Assembly: GCF_914767665.1 (NCBI RefSeq) | Contig: NC_059504.1 | Location: forward strand, 5,210,501-5,274,500 | DNA length: 64,000 bases | DNA from: Harmonia axyridis | Lineage: Eukaryota; Arthropoda; Insecta; Coleoptera; Coccinellidae | Direction: 5' to 3' | Shown here: positions 23,376 through 34,171 of the stretch, piece after piece | Layout: each line of letters starts with the position of its first letter | Numbering within the stretch: the stretch's first letter is position 1 | Made by a program: the position numbers and the translations under genes | Notes under the pieces: model-generated | Databases searched by the model: none | Seen by the model: only the letters and a program-made list of their open reading frames with translations | Told to the model about the DNA's origin: nothing

Positions 23376-24404
23376 TTCGGCTCTAATGACGAAGTTATTG
23401 CCAAAATTGAGATTGGTTAACATCTATTTGTAATTTTCGGGAATTCTTTTCAGAAATTGAGAATTTTGAAATTGGGAAATTGAGATTTTGCATAACTCGT
23501 CAGATATTCTGAAGGATCTTCCGGTTTGATCAATGTAGACCAAACCGCAAAATCATATAAATCAACAGTAATTGACATTTTAATTTTTAATTCGGCACGC
23601 TTCAACTCAAAATTAATAATTCCAATGCAAGGAAATTTTATGACACAAAATTAACAAACAACTAATTTGTTTTCCATGGAATATCTGCTTTCTAAATGAA
23701 GATGGAAACGTAATTCAAGTAACCAATAAAACCTTCGTAATAAAAGTATCCTTCAGAAATTTTATTTTATGATTAAAACTTTCTAATTGGGATTATTTCA
23801 TCTAAAATTGTTTGCTCTTCATTCCAAGCGACTGAATCAACGACTTTAATATTCCAAAGTACACCAGTGAAACTCTCCACGTCAAAAACAAATGATGGAT
23901 CTTTTTTTTTCGTGGCTACGATATTTAATTCGGAAAATTCCCCACCTTCAGAAGTCGAGCAATTCTAATTCTTAACTCAAAGTTATGCGTTATAGGCTTG
24001 AAGTTTCAGCTGAAATTGTTGGTAGTTTGGGGCATAATTCTTCATATAATTTATCAGACCCCAAGTTCTGAAAGTTTTCATAATTGGAATCGACTTACTT
24101 GGAATACGCTGAAGGTTATGAATTATTTATGAACTGATCAGAGAATTACGAGAGTGTGGATTATGGAATGAATAAAGAACATGGCAACGAGGAGACACAA
24201 ATATATTTTTTTTTAATTTTTGAACGATCTTTCATCGCACAGATCAGTCTCAATCAGATTCAAATAATTTCTGTAGCTATTTCAATTTTATATCACTGAT
24301 TTATTCAAATGAAATAAACGAGTTCATCAATGAATTAGAGTTTTGATAAACCAAATACATAAATCAAATTAAAAAATCAAAAATTGTTTTGAAAACTCAT
24401 CAAT
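23376..24404. other. Unassigned AT-rich DNA
   Basis: No supported gene or repeat. Confidence 0.4.
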
Positions 24405-24736
24405 TTCAAAGATGTCGAGAGAACTGGTAAAGTTATTTTGAATAGCGCAATTCCCAAATTGATATTTTAGAAAGTATTGTTGTCGAAATGTGCGTGAAGG
24501 TAAAAGTTACGCATGAAATTTGTTTCATGACTTATGAGGAAATATTTGCAATTAGCATTCTTATGTGAATTTAATTCTAGTTGAAGTACACAATAAAAGA
24601 ACATTAATCTTACACAGTTTCGCAAGATTTTTTTCAACGTCAAGATTTGATGTGAATGATAATTACAATTGAATATATTATGATTTTCATCATATTCATA
24701 GAGAATTGAGTTTTTGATGAAAAATAACTACACATA
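24405..24736 (-). repeat. Flank repeat shared with 35392-35730
   Basis: This segment, reverse-complemented, aligns along its length with the DNA right of the irritans mariner at 34172-35391 (shared words include TTGACGTTGAAAAAAATCTT and GAATATGATGAAAATCATAA). Both copies adjoin the same end of an irritans mariner. Confidence 0.75.
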
Positions 24737-25531
24737 ACAGGCCAATTGAAAAGTCCTCGGTCTACCATAGTAAAACAAATTTTTTTGGCAAAATTCGATT
24801 TTATTATTCATCATAGTTGCCTTCGAGGGCGATACAGCGATTATAGCGATCTTCGAACTTTTCGATACCAGTTTTGTAGTATGATTTGTCTTTCGCTTCA
24901 TAATAGGCCTCAGTTTCGGCGATTACTTCTTCATTGTCGCTGAATTTCTTTCTAGCGAGCATTTTTTTGAGGTCTGGAACAGAAAAAACTGCCTAGGGGC
25001 CAGATCTGGCGAATACGGTGGATGCAGAAGCAATTCGAAGCCCAATTCATGCAATTTTGCCATTGTTTTCATTGATTTGTGACACGGCGCATTGTCTTGA
25101 TGACACAGCACCTTTTCTTTCTTTAAATGGGGCCATTTTTTAATGATTATATCCTTTAAACGATCCAATAACGCTATATATGATAATCGCTGTTGATGAT
25201 CTGGCCCTTTTGGAGGTAATCAATGAATATTATACCTTGCGCATCCCAGAATACTGAGGCCATAACCTTGCCAGCTGACTGTTGTGTTTTCCCTCGCTTT
25301 GGATTCGGTTCATCGTGTGCAGTCCACTCAGCTGACTGTCGATTGGACTCCGGAGTGAAATGATGGAGCCATGTTCCATCCATTGTCACATATCGACGCA
25401 AGTTTATTACACGTCGGACTGCTGTCAAATTTTGACACGTATCGTTTGAATGTTGTTAATAACTAAAAATCATATGGATTCATTACTAGCACCGCCATCT
25501 GTTCATCAGACCGGGCACTTTTCAATAGGCC
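24737..25531 (-). mobile_element. irritans-subfamily mariner, internally deleted copy I2
   Basis: The left end ACAGGCCAATTGAAAAGTCC follows TA (24735-24736); the right end is a variant near 25531. On the minus strand the 5' leader is joined directly to RRYVTMDGTWLHHF (the Glu after the first Asp is Gly), then PNPKRGKTQQSAGKVMASVF, FIDYLQKGQIINSDYHI, a frame change near 25170, CHQDNAPCHKS and YSPDLAP. The SDFF block with the third Asp is altered to a RQFF reading. The whole DNA-binding half is deleted. Confidence 0.85.
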
Positions 25532-26446
25532 TAATATGCATACCCAATGGATATTAAATTCTAAAGTAAAATTCTCATTTGGAGGATGCATGAAGATTAA
25601 TCTTTAAAATTGTGTCCTCCACCTGACCCTAACTTGACCTCAAAATTGAGGATTTATGTATGTATTTCAGATAAAGCGGAAATGTGGATAACATGTCATT
25701 CAATAAGTCTTAGAGAGAAAATAGATGATGCAGTTTCTAGCTCCTTTTAGGAGAAACGAAAGAAACTGAAGAACGGATGTCGAGATATGAAAATTATGAA
25801 CGGAAATTAGACTTTTCCCATTTTCATCAAACCATCATAACTTCCATATTCTAGGTAATACCGCTATGTAACAAAAAAAAACGTTAATCTACATTTTATA
25901 TCAGCTATTAACATCAAATATATCTGACCACAAGCAACCTTTGTCAATAAACCAAATACCTATACAAATCACATAAAATTCAATAAACTCCGCATGATCA
26001 CCTATCATGAGTACGTTTTTCAGGTCATTGTCGTTAGATAATTAGCCACATGAACACCCACAAACTAAAAACAATGCGACTCTATCGATCTCAGATCTTA
26101 CTAATTACTTTTTCTGACGTTTTCCACGTCCCAGCCGTGCACAAATCACAATTATTGCAATAAATACATGCCTCGGGCCTGCAACGTACCTATACATATA
26201 TACTATTGAAAATAATTTGTCGTCTAACTGTACACAAATAATGCTAGCCTGAAGTCTGGCACACCTATTGCGTATGCACACCGAGTCTCGACGCGGTGTT
26301 GCCAGATTCAAAAAATTAGTTTCAACTGAATTTGTATATGGAGTTGACAAATTTCAATAGAAACCTCTAGATTTCTATTTTTCGTAGAAATAAAGACAAG
26401 GAAACTAGATCAAATAGGTCACAATCTGGAAGTCTGTAGTCCAACC
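25532..26446. other. Unassigned AT-rich DNA
   Basis: No repeat partner. An 81-codon minus-strand frame at 26105-26350 is unrecognisable. Confidence 0.35.
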
Positions 26447-27022
26447 TCAGAGCAATAAACATAGATTGAGGGAGCATTTGTCATTTTCTGTAAACAACTT
26501 TGTCCCCATGAATTATCAAATTTTACATGAAGCGCGCGGAAGTGAAAACATATCAGTGATACGATATTTCACTCAATTCGCAAGTTTCTCCACTAAAAAC
26601 GCACATCTTATGTACCATAGTGAATCAAAATTTCATATTAACTCAAAATATATTGAAATAAATACCTATATATCAGAAATTCAGAAAACAAACTTCAAAT
26701 GCGCCAAACGACGTGAAACAACCGATGACACTAGGAGAGCAAAAGTTGCCAAACCCCGGATTTCAGCAGGTAGATACAGAAAATAATAAATATTATGCTT
26801 ATTATAAATTCGACAATTAGAAAAAATATCGGATTGCGAATATTCAAATTTTCATATTTAATCGGGAATCAGTCGAATAAATATATTTCATTCAATAATA
26901 TACATTCATGATGATATAGTAATAATATGGATTTGAAAATATATCACAATCCGACAACGTAATCTAACCATGTTAGGGACATGTAAAAATTGCCTGTACT
27001 TCCTCTATCTATGTTTATTATT
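26447..27022 (-). mobile_element. TIR element MITE-A, copy 3 (complete, inverted)
   Basis: The terminal repeats AGCAATAAACATAGATTGAG (left) and CTATCTATGTTTATTATT (right) bracket sequence that matches 17656-18239 and 38163-38748 in reverse orientation. The CxxC frame, on the minus strand near 26625-26560, keeps an ATG but not the second Cys spacing. Confidence 0.8.
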
Positions 27023-28509
27023 ATGACTAATACGAATATCATTTCTGGTCTTCGAATTTCGGAATTGACAATTATACATTGTGTATACATTATGTTTTCA
27101 TCAGTTTTCAAAATTTCTGAGGCCCTATTTCCAAATTTGTGATAGGAAAATTCATAATATTCTAACACCCTCCCTATATCACGTTTACATAGTTTCTATA
27201 TAGGAATAATTGATTTGTTATACTTATATAGATATGAAATATCGATAGCATTACATATTGAATAACAAAGCTCCACTGTCTAAAATAATCAGAAATTTTT
27301 TGTGGGACTCATTTCTGACTTTCCCCAGGTTTTATTTGTTTTCATAAAGTTTTTCCCCATTTCTGAAACATTGAATTTCCTCAATTCCTGGGAAAAATCC
27401 CAACCTGGCAACACTGCCTCGACGTGGGAATACGCCATGGGTATTGGGTACGTATCTCCCATCATTAACCACAATAAGTCGAAGGAATTATGAATAGCTT
27501 TCGGCTGTGATTGTGAGAGACTTCTGCAGTGTTGAAAATAAGTTTCGATAGTTTTCCAATGCGTAACTCGACTTTCACGCATAATGTTACGGAATATCAA
27601 TTCAGTTTCCTGTCTTCTTTTATATGCGTAAAAATTTACGCATCGTAAGTCCGCGTCTATTTTTACATTTCGAAACGATCAATAGGTCTTCGAGTTAAAA
27701 TATTCTCTTCGTTAATTCGATATCAGCAGACCACAAAAGGTTTTCAATTTATATACTGTATAATAATGCGTAAGAAATAATTTATTCCAATTAATTTATG
27801 CAAAAGCTGGACAAAGGACCTATATGTCGAATCCCCTCATCAATTGTTTGAAAAGTTTAGGAAGAATATAAAAAAACATCTAATGTAACTACAGAAATGA
27901 CTGAGTAGAAATTCATTTCAACTATCTCAATTAATCACCGAATATTTATGCCAAATAATAGGTGGGTCATATGAACAAAGCCTATCGTCTAGATAAAATA
28001 AGCAATAATAATTACATCATAACGATTCAATTTTCATATAGATAATTTTGAACAGGTCTAGAAAATACATTCGGAAATATAGGATATTCAAATTTATTCC
28101 AGAGAATACTCATGGTTCAATGGTACAACGCAACAATCAAAACATATACGAAATACGATATGGAGAGTATTCTCTTCCATAGGCAGAGTGGGGATAGTCA
28201 CAGTGGTGCGTTCCGGCTTGAGTCGATCAGTCATATCAGTCGTTATTCAACCCTAGGATGGGCTGAAAATAAATACGACAATTTGATTCTATTGTAAGCG
28301 AGGAATTTATGTGGAAATAGAAGAATTGCAAGAGTTGGAAATGCACTGTCCTGTTCTATTTTATTGGACTTTCACAATTAGTAGAAGAACAGAGAGAAAA
28401 AGCGAAAGAAGGTGAAATCTTATCTTATTCTTATCCGACCTATTTTCAAGATTAAAATTGCAAAGTAATGTACTGCCGAGTGTAGTGCAAAATATTAAAG
28501 GAAGCTTAC
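27023..28509. other. Unassigned DNA downstream of a candidate minus-strand exon
   Basis: It contains GC-richer patches at 27390-27480 and 28170-28260. No partner repeat and no recognisable protein. If the exon at 28510-28708 is real, the part next to it is intron. Confidence 0.35.
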
Positions 28510-28708
28510 CCAACAAGTCGAACTTTAAAATAGCATAAAACAGTAGCGGAGACGTTAAGAAAATGCCACTATACCAGACCATTTCCGCTATTATGCCATA
28601 AACCTGTTTGCGCTCAATTTCAGGCTCGGAAATTTGTTCATATTTCAGTTTATATTTGACGTAGTCAACAACGGTCTCTATAAACGCGTCGAAAGTCGTA
28701 TCAAAATC
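28510..28708 (-). CDS. Candidate host exon, membrane protein, possibly TMC-like
   Basis: On the minus strand AG (28710-28709) precedes 199 nt of open frame that ends at a strong donor, G then GTAAGC (from 28509). In the same frame a TAG lies immediately upstream of the exon, which supports that boundary. The translation begins DFDTTFDAFIETVVDYVKYK, has an acidic stretch with EIERKQ, then a hydrophobic segment (GIFLTSPLLFYAIL) that could span the membrane. The order Asp-Phe, VDYxxY, PE, then WxGxFxxSPLL before Lys-x-x-x-Leu recalls a segment of transmembrane channel-like (TMC) proteins; that is a resemblance from memory, not a search. A further open frame at 29016-28759 (NPYDILVYYAILPLFNHRFF) may be a neighbouring exon. 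The pyrimidine tract before the acceptor is weak. Confidence 0.45.
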
Positions 28709-29016
28709 CTATATTAACCGGCTACTGGGAAATTTACGAATCATAAAAGTCTCATTTCCTACAAGGCGAACGAGTGCATATGAATCAAATCGGGGGGTTG
28801 ATAAAGAAGGACGCTGTGTTTTACGTGGAACGACCGGCCATAACTGACTGAATTTTCCGAAGAGTTTTTCTCGAATCGGAACTCAACCGGTTGCAGGTCT
28901 TGCGACAACGAAAATTCCTTGGAAATACGACCGGATGAGAAAAATCTATGGTTGAAGAGAGGTAGAATAGCGTAATACACAAGGATATCGTAAGGATTCT
29001 GTAGGTCGGTTTCCAT

Positions 29017-29272
29017 GAAATGTAAATTTGTTAAATAGTATCGAAACTATTGATAATATACGGGAATATACCTTATACAGTCTGTTCCAACACAAAGTTG
29101 AACCCCCAACTCAGAATTCAGATACGATGAATTTTCGAAGATTTTGATAAAACAGGTCAACTTCTGTTTTGACTGAAAAGATTTTTTCGATATAAAAATT
29201 TTCGGACAACTCCAAAATTCGGCTGATTGGGGATCGATCATTCTAGCTCCTTTTACCAATAGGAACTTTTAA
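29017..29272. other. Unassigned DNA
   Basis: It includes TATACAGTCTGTTCCAAC at 29085, similar to the end of the hairpin MITE at 15044 but without an inverted partner. Confidence 0.3.
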
Positions 29273-29500
29273 TATTCCGTAAAAGAAGTTTTTTTTCAAA
29301 GGTAGGGTGTGGAAAATTTGAGCATAATTTTTCGATATTAAAATTTCGAAAGAGTTAGAAATTCGAAATCATTCATTCTATTATCGCTCACCAATCCTCC
29401 GTAGATCTCACAGATTATGAAAATTTCAACTCGAAATTTTGAAAAAATCAGAAAATTCTTTATCTTCACCAGAATCATTATATCTTCTGAAATATTGGTC
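29273..29500 (+). repeat. Dispersed repeat, unit 1 of a local pair
   Basis: It shares words such as GGAAAATTTGAGC, TTTTCGATAT and AAATTCGAA in the same order with 29745-29960, and more distantly with 2509-2690. The pair lies about 470 bp apart in the same orientation. Confidence 0.55.
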
Positions 29501-29744
29501 ACATTCACCTAAAATAACAACGTTTTTTTTTCATCGAGCTCTGATCTAAACCATATCAAAGTTTCACATCTCGATTTTACCGCAAGGGGAGGTGGCAGCC
29601 TTGAGAATATGTTTAACTTTTTTTTTTTACAGATTACAACCTATTACTTCCGAAGTAATAGACCAATCGCACAACTGTGACCATTTTAGTAATCAATGTT
29701 ACCGTATCAAATGATAGAATTCTATTTAATTCCCATAAAAGAAC

Positions 29745-29960
29745 TCTTAATTTTTCGTAAGAAAATATTGTTTTAAGGGTAGGTTATGGAAAATTTGAGC
29801 GTAACTTTTCGATATGAATATTTTCGGACAAGTTCGAAATTCGAATAATTAGATACAGTCCATTTCAACATCACTTACCGATGCTTCATATATCTCATAT
29901 GAATTTGGACTCGAAATTTAAAGAAAAAATGAGTAAAATGTTCTCTACAAGAATCATTAT
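29745..29960 (+). repeat. Dispersed repeat, unit 2 of a local pair
   Basis: Partner of 29273-29500; no coding potential. Confidence 0.55.
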
Positions 29961-30617
29961 ATCAATAGTCGTAATGAGGGGTGTTACTAGGGACACATTG
30001 ATTAAAATTGAAAAAAAATGATAACAATAAAAAAATTAAATATAATTGAAAGATTTTGCTTTTTCAAAGTGGGGTAATATGCCCCATGAGTCAACACTAT
30101 TTACGCCACTGAACAGAATAGAACGCTTATCGTGATTCGTACATGATCTGAACTTCAGAATCTAACAAGAGTCTCAAGAGATTCGAGGTTTTTTTGTTAC
30201 TCATCACCTACATATGGTGCATTGAATTACAGAAAAATCAAGATGATGAGGTTATGCTGTATCCACTGAAGCCCACCGTCTTCACATTATGTGAAATACG
30301 TACCAGCTTTTGTGGAAAAAAATGCAACTATAACAAATAAATAAACAGATGTCACTCAAGTTCAATGATAACGCCAATAATTGCATACACTATTTGACAA
30401 AGTATGGTTCCCCATTTCATCCGAAAAGGCAAATTTTTCTCCATCTGTCGTTTTGCGTTAACCACTATGTCTTCTTAAATGAGCGGTACTACATAATTTC
30501 ATAATGAAAGTAACAGAGATGACGTAGATTTTGGGGTAAACAGATTGTCGCAGAATATCGACGAAATGAGAATTCGAATTATAAAGGTAACAATATTAAA
30601 CTTATTACCCATCTCAC
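29961..30617. other. Unassigned AT-rich DNA
   Basis: Nothing supported. It ends at the donor side of the candidate micro-exon at 30618-30652. Confidence 0.35.
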
Positions 30618-30652
30618 CAACGAATCTGGACATCACTGGAGTTGAAGCTTAC
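30618..30652 (-). CDS. Candidate 35-nt micro-exon or recursive splice site (copy 2)
   Basis: The minus strand has TTTTTGTTTTCAG ending at 30653, directly followed by GTAAGC, with a second donor GTGAGA starting at 30617. The 35 nt read V-S-F-N-S-S-D-V-Q-I-R without a stop. Length, phase, pyrimidine tract and donor are the same as at 719-753, while the middle of the 35 nt differs. That pattern is expected of duplicated alternative exons. It lies about 1.9 kb upstream, on the same strand, of the candidate exon at 28510-28708. Confidence 0.4.
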
Positions 30653-30802
30653 CTGAAAACAAAAACATAATTAAAATCAACATTTACGAGCGATTTTTGT
30701 CATCATTGTATCAAGATTACATAGAAGGACATGCAGAAGAAATGCAATGTCAAAGTTTGTCAATTTATCTGAACTACCTATAAGAAAATTCTTCCATTAT
30801 GG

Positions 30803-31140
30803 TATAAGAGGTTTCATTTTGAATAGCCTATCTGGCCAGCTGTCACTTTTGAAGCTGTCATATTTTGACATTTGACAAGTAGAGACAACATTCAACAACA
30901 CAATGAAATTGTTAGAATTCTCTCAGTTCGCAAAACTAAAGCTTTTTTAGGTAGTTGTGAAGCACCTTCTTGAGCGGCAATTGTGAAACTGATGGAAAAA
31001 TTGAATTATTGGGACAAGTTTTTGTACTTATTTTTTTATTTATTGCAGTTAGTTGGAGTTAGTGGTGTAAAGAATCGAAAACGTGAGCGTCTCAAGAACA
31101 AGTGAGAATATTGCTGCTGTAACTCTTTTCTATCAAAGCA
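30803..31140 (+). pseudogene. DD41D-like transposase relic (family X), copy X2
   Basis: This aligns with 18405-18750: the 5' leader AGAGGTTTCATTTTGAATAG, the GTGAAGCACCTTCT block, and a region reading near ERLKNK-ENIAAV. Stops and an insertion of T-rich DNA at 31020-31050 break it. The catalytic domain is absent. Confidence 0.6.
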
Positions 31141-31927
31141 CATTCAATAATTACTGGATTTGATCAAGGCATGAGAACGACAGGCACGACATGGCTTCAG
31201 CTTCAGGTAATGGCAGAAAAGTAATATTCAATTACACGAAAGAGATAAGATGGACTGCTCTTGTCAGTTGCATTTTTACTTGTCGAAGAGTTATGCAGAA
31301 CCAACCGTTCAGAAACAGTTCTTGGAGATAGCTGTACATGAATTTGGAACAGGAAGATGCTAAGTGAAATTATTGGAGCTTCCTGTATCTTTCATATTAT
31401 ATCATAAGAGTTGTATTAAACTCTTGAACTAAGTAGTTGCAGCGAATCTAAATAAGATGAATATTCAACGTCAGTTGAAAATTTAATATTTAATATTGGG
31501 TTACATTATACTACAATTACCGATGTTTACGTTCAAATAATTTCAGGAACTGATATAATTACAAATGACGCAGGATCAGAGAAAAACATCATACATGCAT
31601 GTGAAAAACCAGGAACTAATTGCATCAAACTACTTTTCACTTTGTATTTTGTCAAATTTGCAAAACGTGAATTGATGCTATTGTAGAATATACAATGGGT
31701 AAAATAGAGCCTTTTTCACCAAACTAATGAGTTATCAATGTTGGTTCTGGGTTGTCAGTTCTATAAGAAATTAAATATGAAAAATTCATTCCATATCGAA
31801 TTCAAAATCATAATGAATATGCAACAGAGCGAGCCCACTTAATCTCTCACTTCCCATTGGTCTTCTTGAATACGATTTCATCAGACTCTACAGGGTGCAG
31901 AATTTTTCTTTGATTAGCGCATTTATA
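31141..31927. other. Unassigned DNA
   Basis: No repeat partner or recognised protein. Confidence 0.35.
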
Positions 31928-32845
31928 AGTGGTGTTTTTTTTTCGAGGTATATAACTTTAAGTTGGCATTACTGTTCAAGATGGCGACCGATTTAACAGC
32001 TGTCAAGTGATTTATTCTCAGTTTGGTTTGGCAATTCATCACGAATAGACTCACGCCAGAACAAAATTTTATTTCGAAAATAGTGGTTCTGTGTGGAATA
32101 GGTATCGCGCACTACGTCCATTTTGTTCAGCGATGAAGCACACTTCTGGTGTAATGGCTACGTCAACAAAGAAAACTGCCGCATTTGGAGTGAAGCTAAT
32201 CCTCAAGTGTAAGTCGAAACACCGTTACATCCAGAAAAACTGACTGTTTGGTGCGCTTTATGGGCTGGGGGAATCATTGGTCCGTACTTCCTCAAAAACG
32301 ATGATGGCCAGAACGTTACAGTCAATGGTGATCGGTATAGAGCCATGATTACTAACTTTTCATTCCTGAATTGAACAACCATGATGTCCAGGAGGTGTGG
32401 TTCCAACAAGACGGCGCAACACATCACACAGCTCGTGCCACAATCGATTCATTGAAAAACACGTTTGGTGACCGCCTAATTTCACGTTTTGGACCTGTGA
32501 ATTGGCCTCCAAGATCTTGTGATTTAACACCGCTAGACTACTTTCTATGGGGCTATGTAAAGTCATTGGTCTATGCGGATAAGCCACAAACCCTTGACCA
32601 TTTGGAAGAAAACATTCGCCGTGTTATTGCCGATATACGGCCACAAATGTTGGAAAAAGTCATCGAAAATTGGACGTCCAGATTGGACTACATCCGAGCC
32701 AGCCGTGGCGGTCATATGCCGGAAATCATATTTAAAATGTAATGCCACAAGATTATCCTGTGGATAAATAAAATTCATGTCAATCGAATAATCCATCGTT
32801 GTTTTATTGCAATTTAAAGTTCTATAGCTCTAAAAAAAGACCCTT
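31928..32845 (+). mobile_element. rosa-like DD41D mariner, internally deleted copy R4
   Basis: TA flanks lie at 31926-31927 and 32846-32847. The N-terminal part is shortened further than in the other copies (loss around 32057-32070) and the junction to the catalytic domain is a few bases different. Frame breaks occur near 32108 and 32360, and a stop in CCTCAAGTGTAAG. The C-terminal frame 32371-32742 retains FQQDGA (second Asp), CDLTPLDYF (third Asp) and ends IIFKM. Confidence 0.9.
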
Positions 32846-32847
32846 TA

Positions 32848-33690
32848 CTATGTAATATTTTGAACAAACCCATTGCCAAAACGTGACGTTTTGAAATTTT
32901 TTTGTAAAGAAGTTGTCTAACTCAATCGTGTTGTCATAGTGATTGCTAATTGCCCTGAATGCAATTATCAGTGTAATGTTGCCATGATTGGGTGAAACTG
33001 TCTCATATGACACAAAATGACAAAATTTGATTGGTTGTTGAAACTGTAATAGTATATTATAAAACAAGTTGCAGAATGGGCTCCTATTCTAATACGAATT
33101 CGAACGCATGAGTGTTGGAATTGCCTTCTGCAACGAGTATTAGGCGATATTTTCTCTATTTCAGTCAAGATTTGTGAAATATTGTCGAAATTCAATGAAA
33201 AATGCAGATAATAAATCCTAGTAACATTTATATTGTATCTTGGCAGTTGGTGTGACTAACGAAAATTAGCGGATTACGGAATTTGAATTCGAATTTTGAA
33301 ATAATTTATAAATACGCATAAAATTCTTGAATTATATCGGACGAAATCGATACACCACCAGAATTAAGATGAATTGCGAATAATGTTGCAAATCATTTCA
33401 CTATATCCAAATAATTGACAATTGACATGTGATGAAATTTGATAGGATCGAGAGTGTAAACAACCACAAAGCGAAAAATATAACTGAAAACAACTGAAAA
33501 AAATAACTGTTTTTAGGACTCTAATGAACTCATCATTTCATTGTAATGTTTACGATGAAATCCGAAGGATTTTTTTGTTTAATTTCAGTGTATTTCTATA
33601 TTAACAATAAATTTCGAACCGAAATCAACGAATTGAATTTTTAATCAACTAATAATAAGATACTATGGAAATTCCCTTGAATGAAAATCT
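32848..33690. other. AT-rich DNA with one dispersed repeat fragment
   Basis: Positions about 32955-33055 (CATGATTGGGTGAAACTGTC, then ATATGACACAAAATGAC) match 52265-52347 in inverted orientation. Nothing else was identified. Confidence 0.5.
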
Positions 33691-34100
33691 GTTTTCTCCA
33701 CGGACGCCTCTTCGGAACATCGACGGCCCGCAAGTGTGTAAACAAGGCGTCGTTGGGTCCGATCAACATGCCAAAGATCCGGAACGTTGATCGTCGTTAA
33801 TTGTTCAGTCGTGAACGCGCCCTAACGTCGGAATTTGGGCGGAATAAGTTCGTGCTCAATCTGGCTGAGTGAACGGGTTTGATAGGTTTTAATTATACCG
33901 GGGGGGTAAAATGAAGCTCGTGTTCGCTCCGTCGTCAATCTTGTAATACCCACCGAACCAACATCCACTGCTGGAATTAATCGCTTTTTCCACGTTGGCC
34001 TTCGCCAGAATTCTACCGTTAATCGAATTCGACTATTTGTCCCCGCTGATGCAAATTGAGAACTACAATAGACCACAATGAATTTTTTAATTACCTGCAA
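33691..34100 (-). other. GC-rich island with open minus-strand frame after AG|GTAATT
   Basis: On the minus strand TTTTTTTTCGCTTGCAG ends at 34093 and is followed by a frame (V-I-K-K-F-I-V-V-Y-C) that stays open for about 90 codons to 33822. CpG content is clearly above background, and no repeat partner was seen. It could be an exon, a promoter or a conserved element. The translation is not recognisable and is rich in Arg/Thr/Ser, as fortuitous GC-rich frames often are. Confidence 0.3.
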
Positions 34101-34171
34101 GCGAAAAAAAATTCGAAGTGTTTCGTTTTCATTACATCACGTGGCAACATCGACTGGAGATTATAAATATT

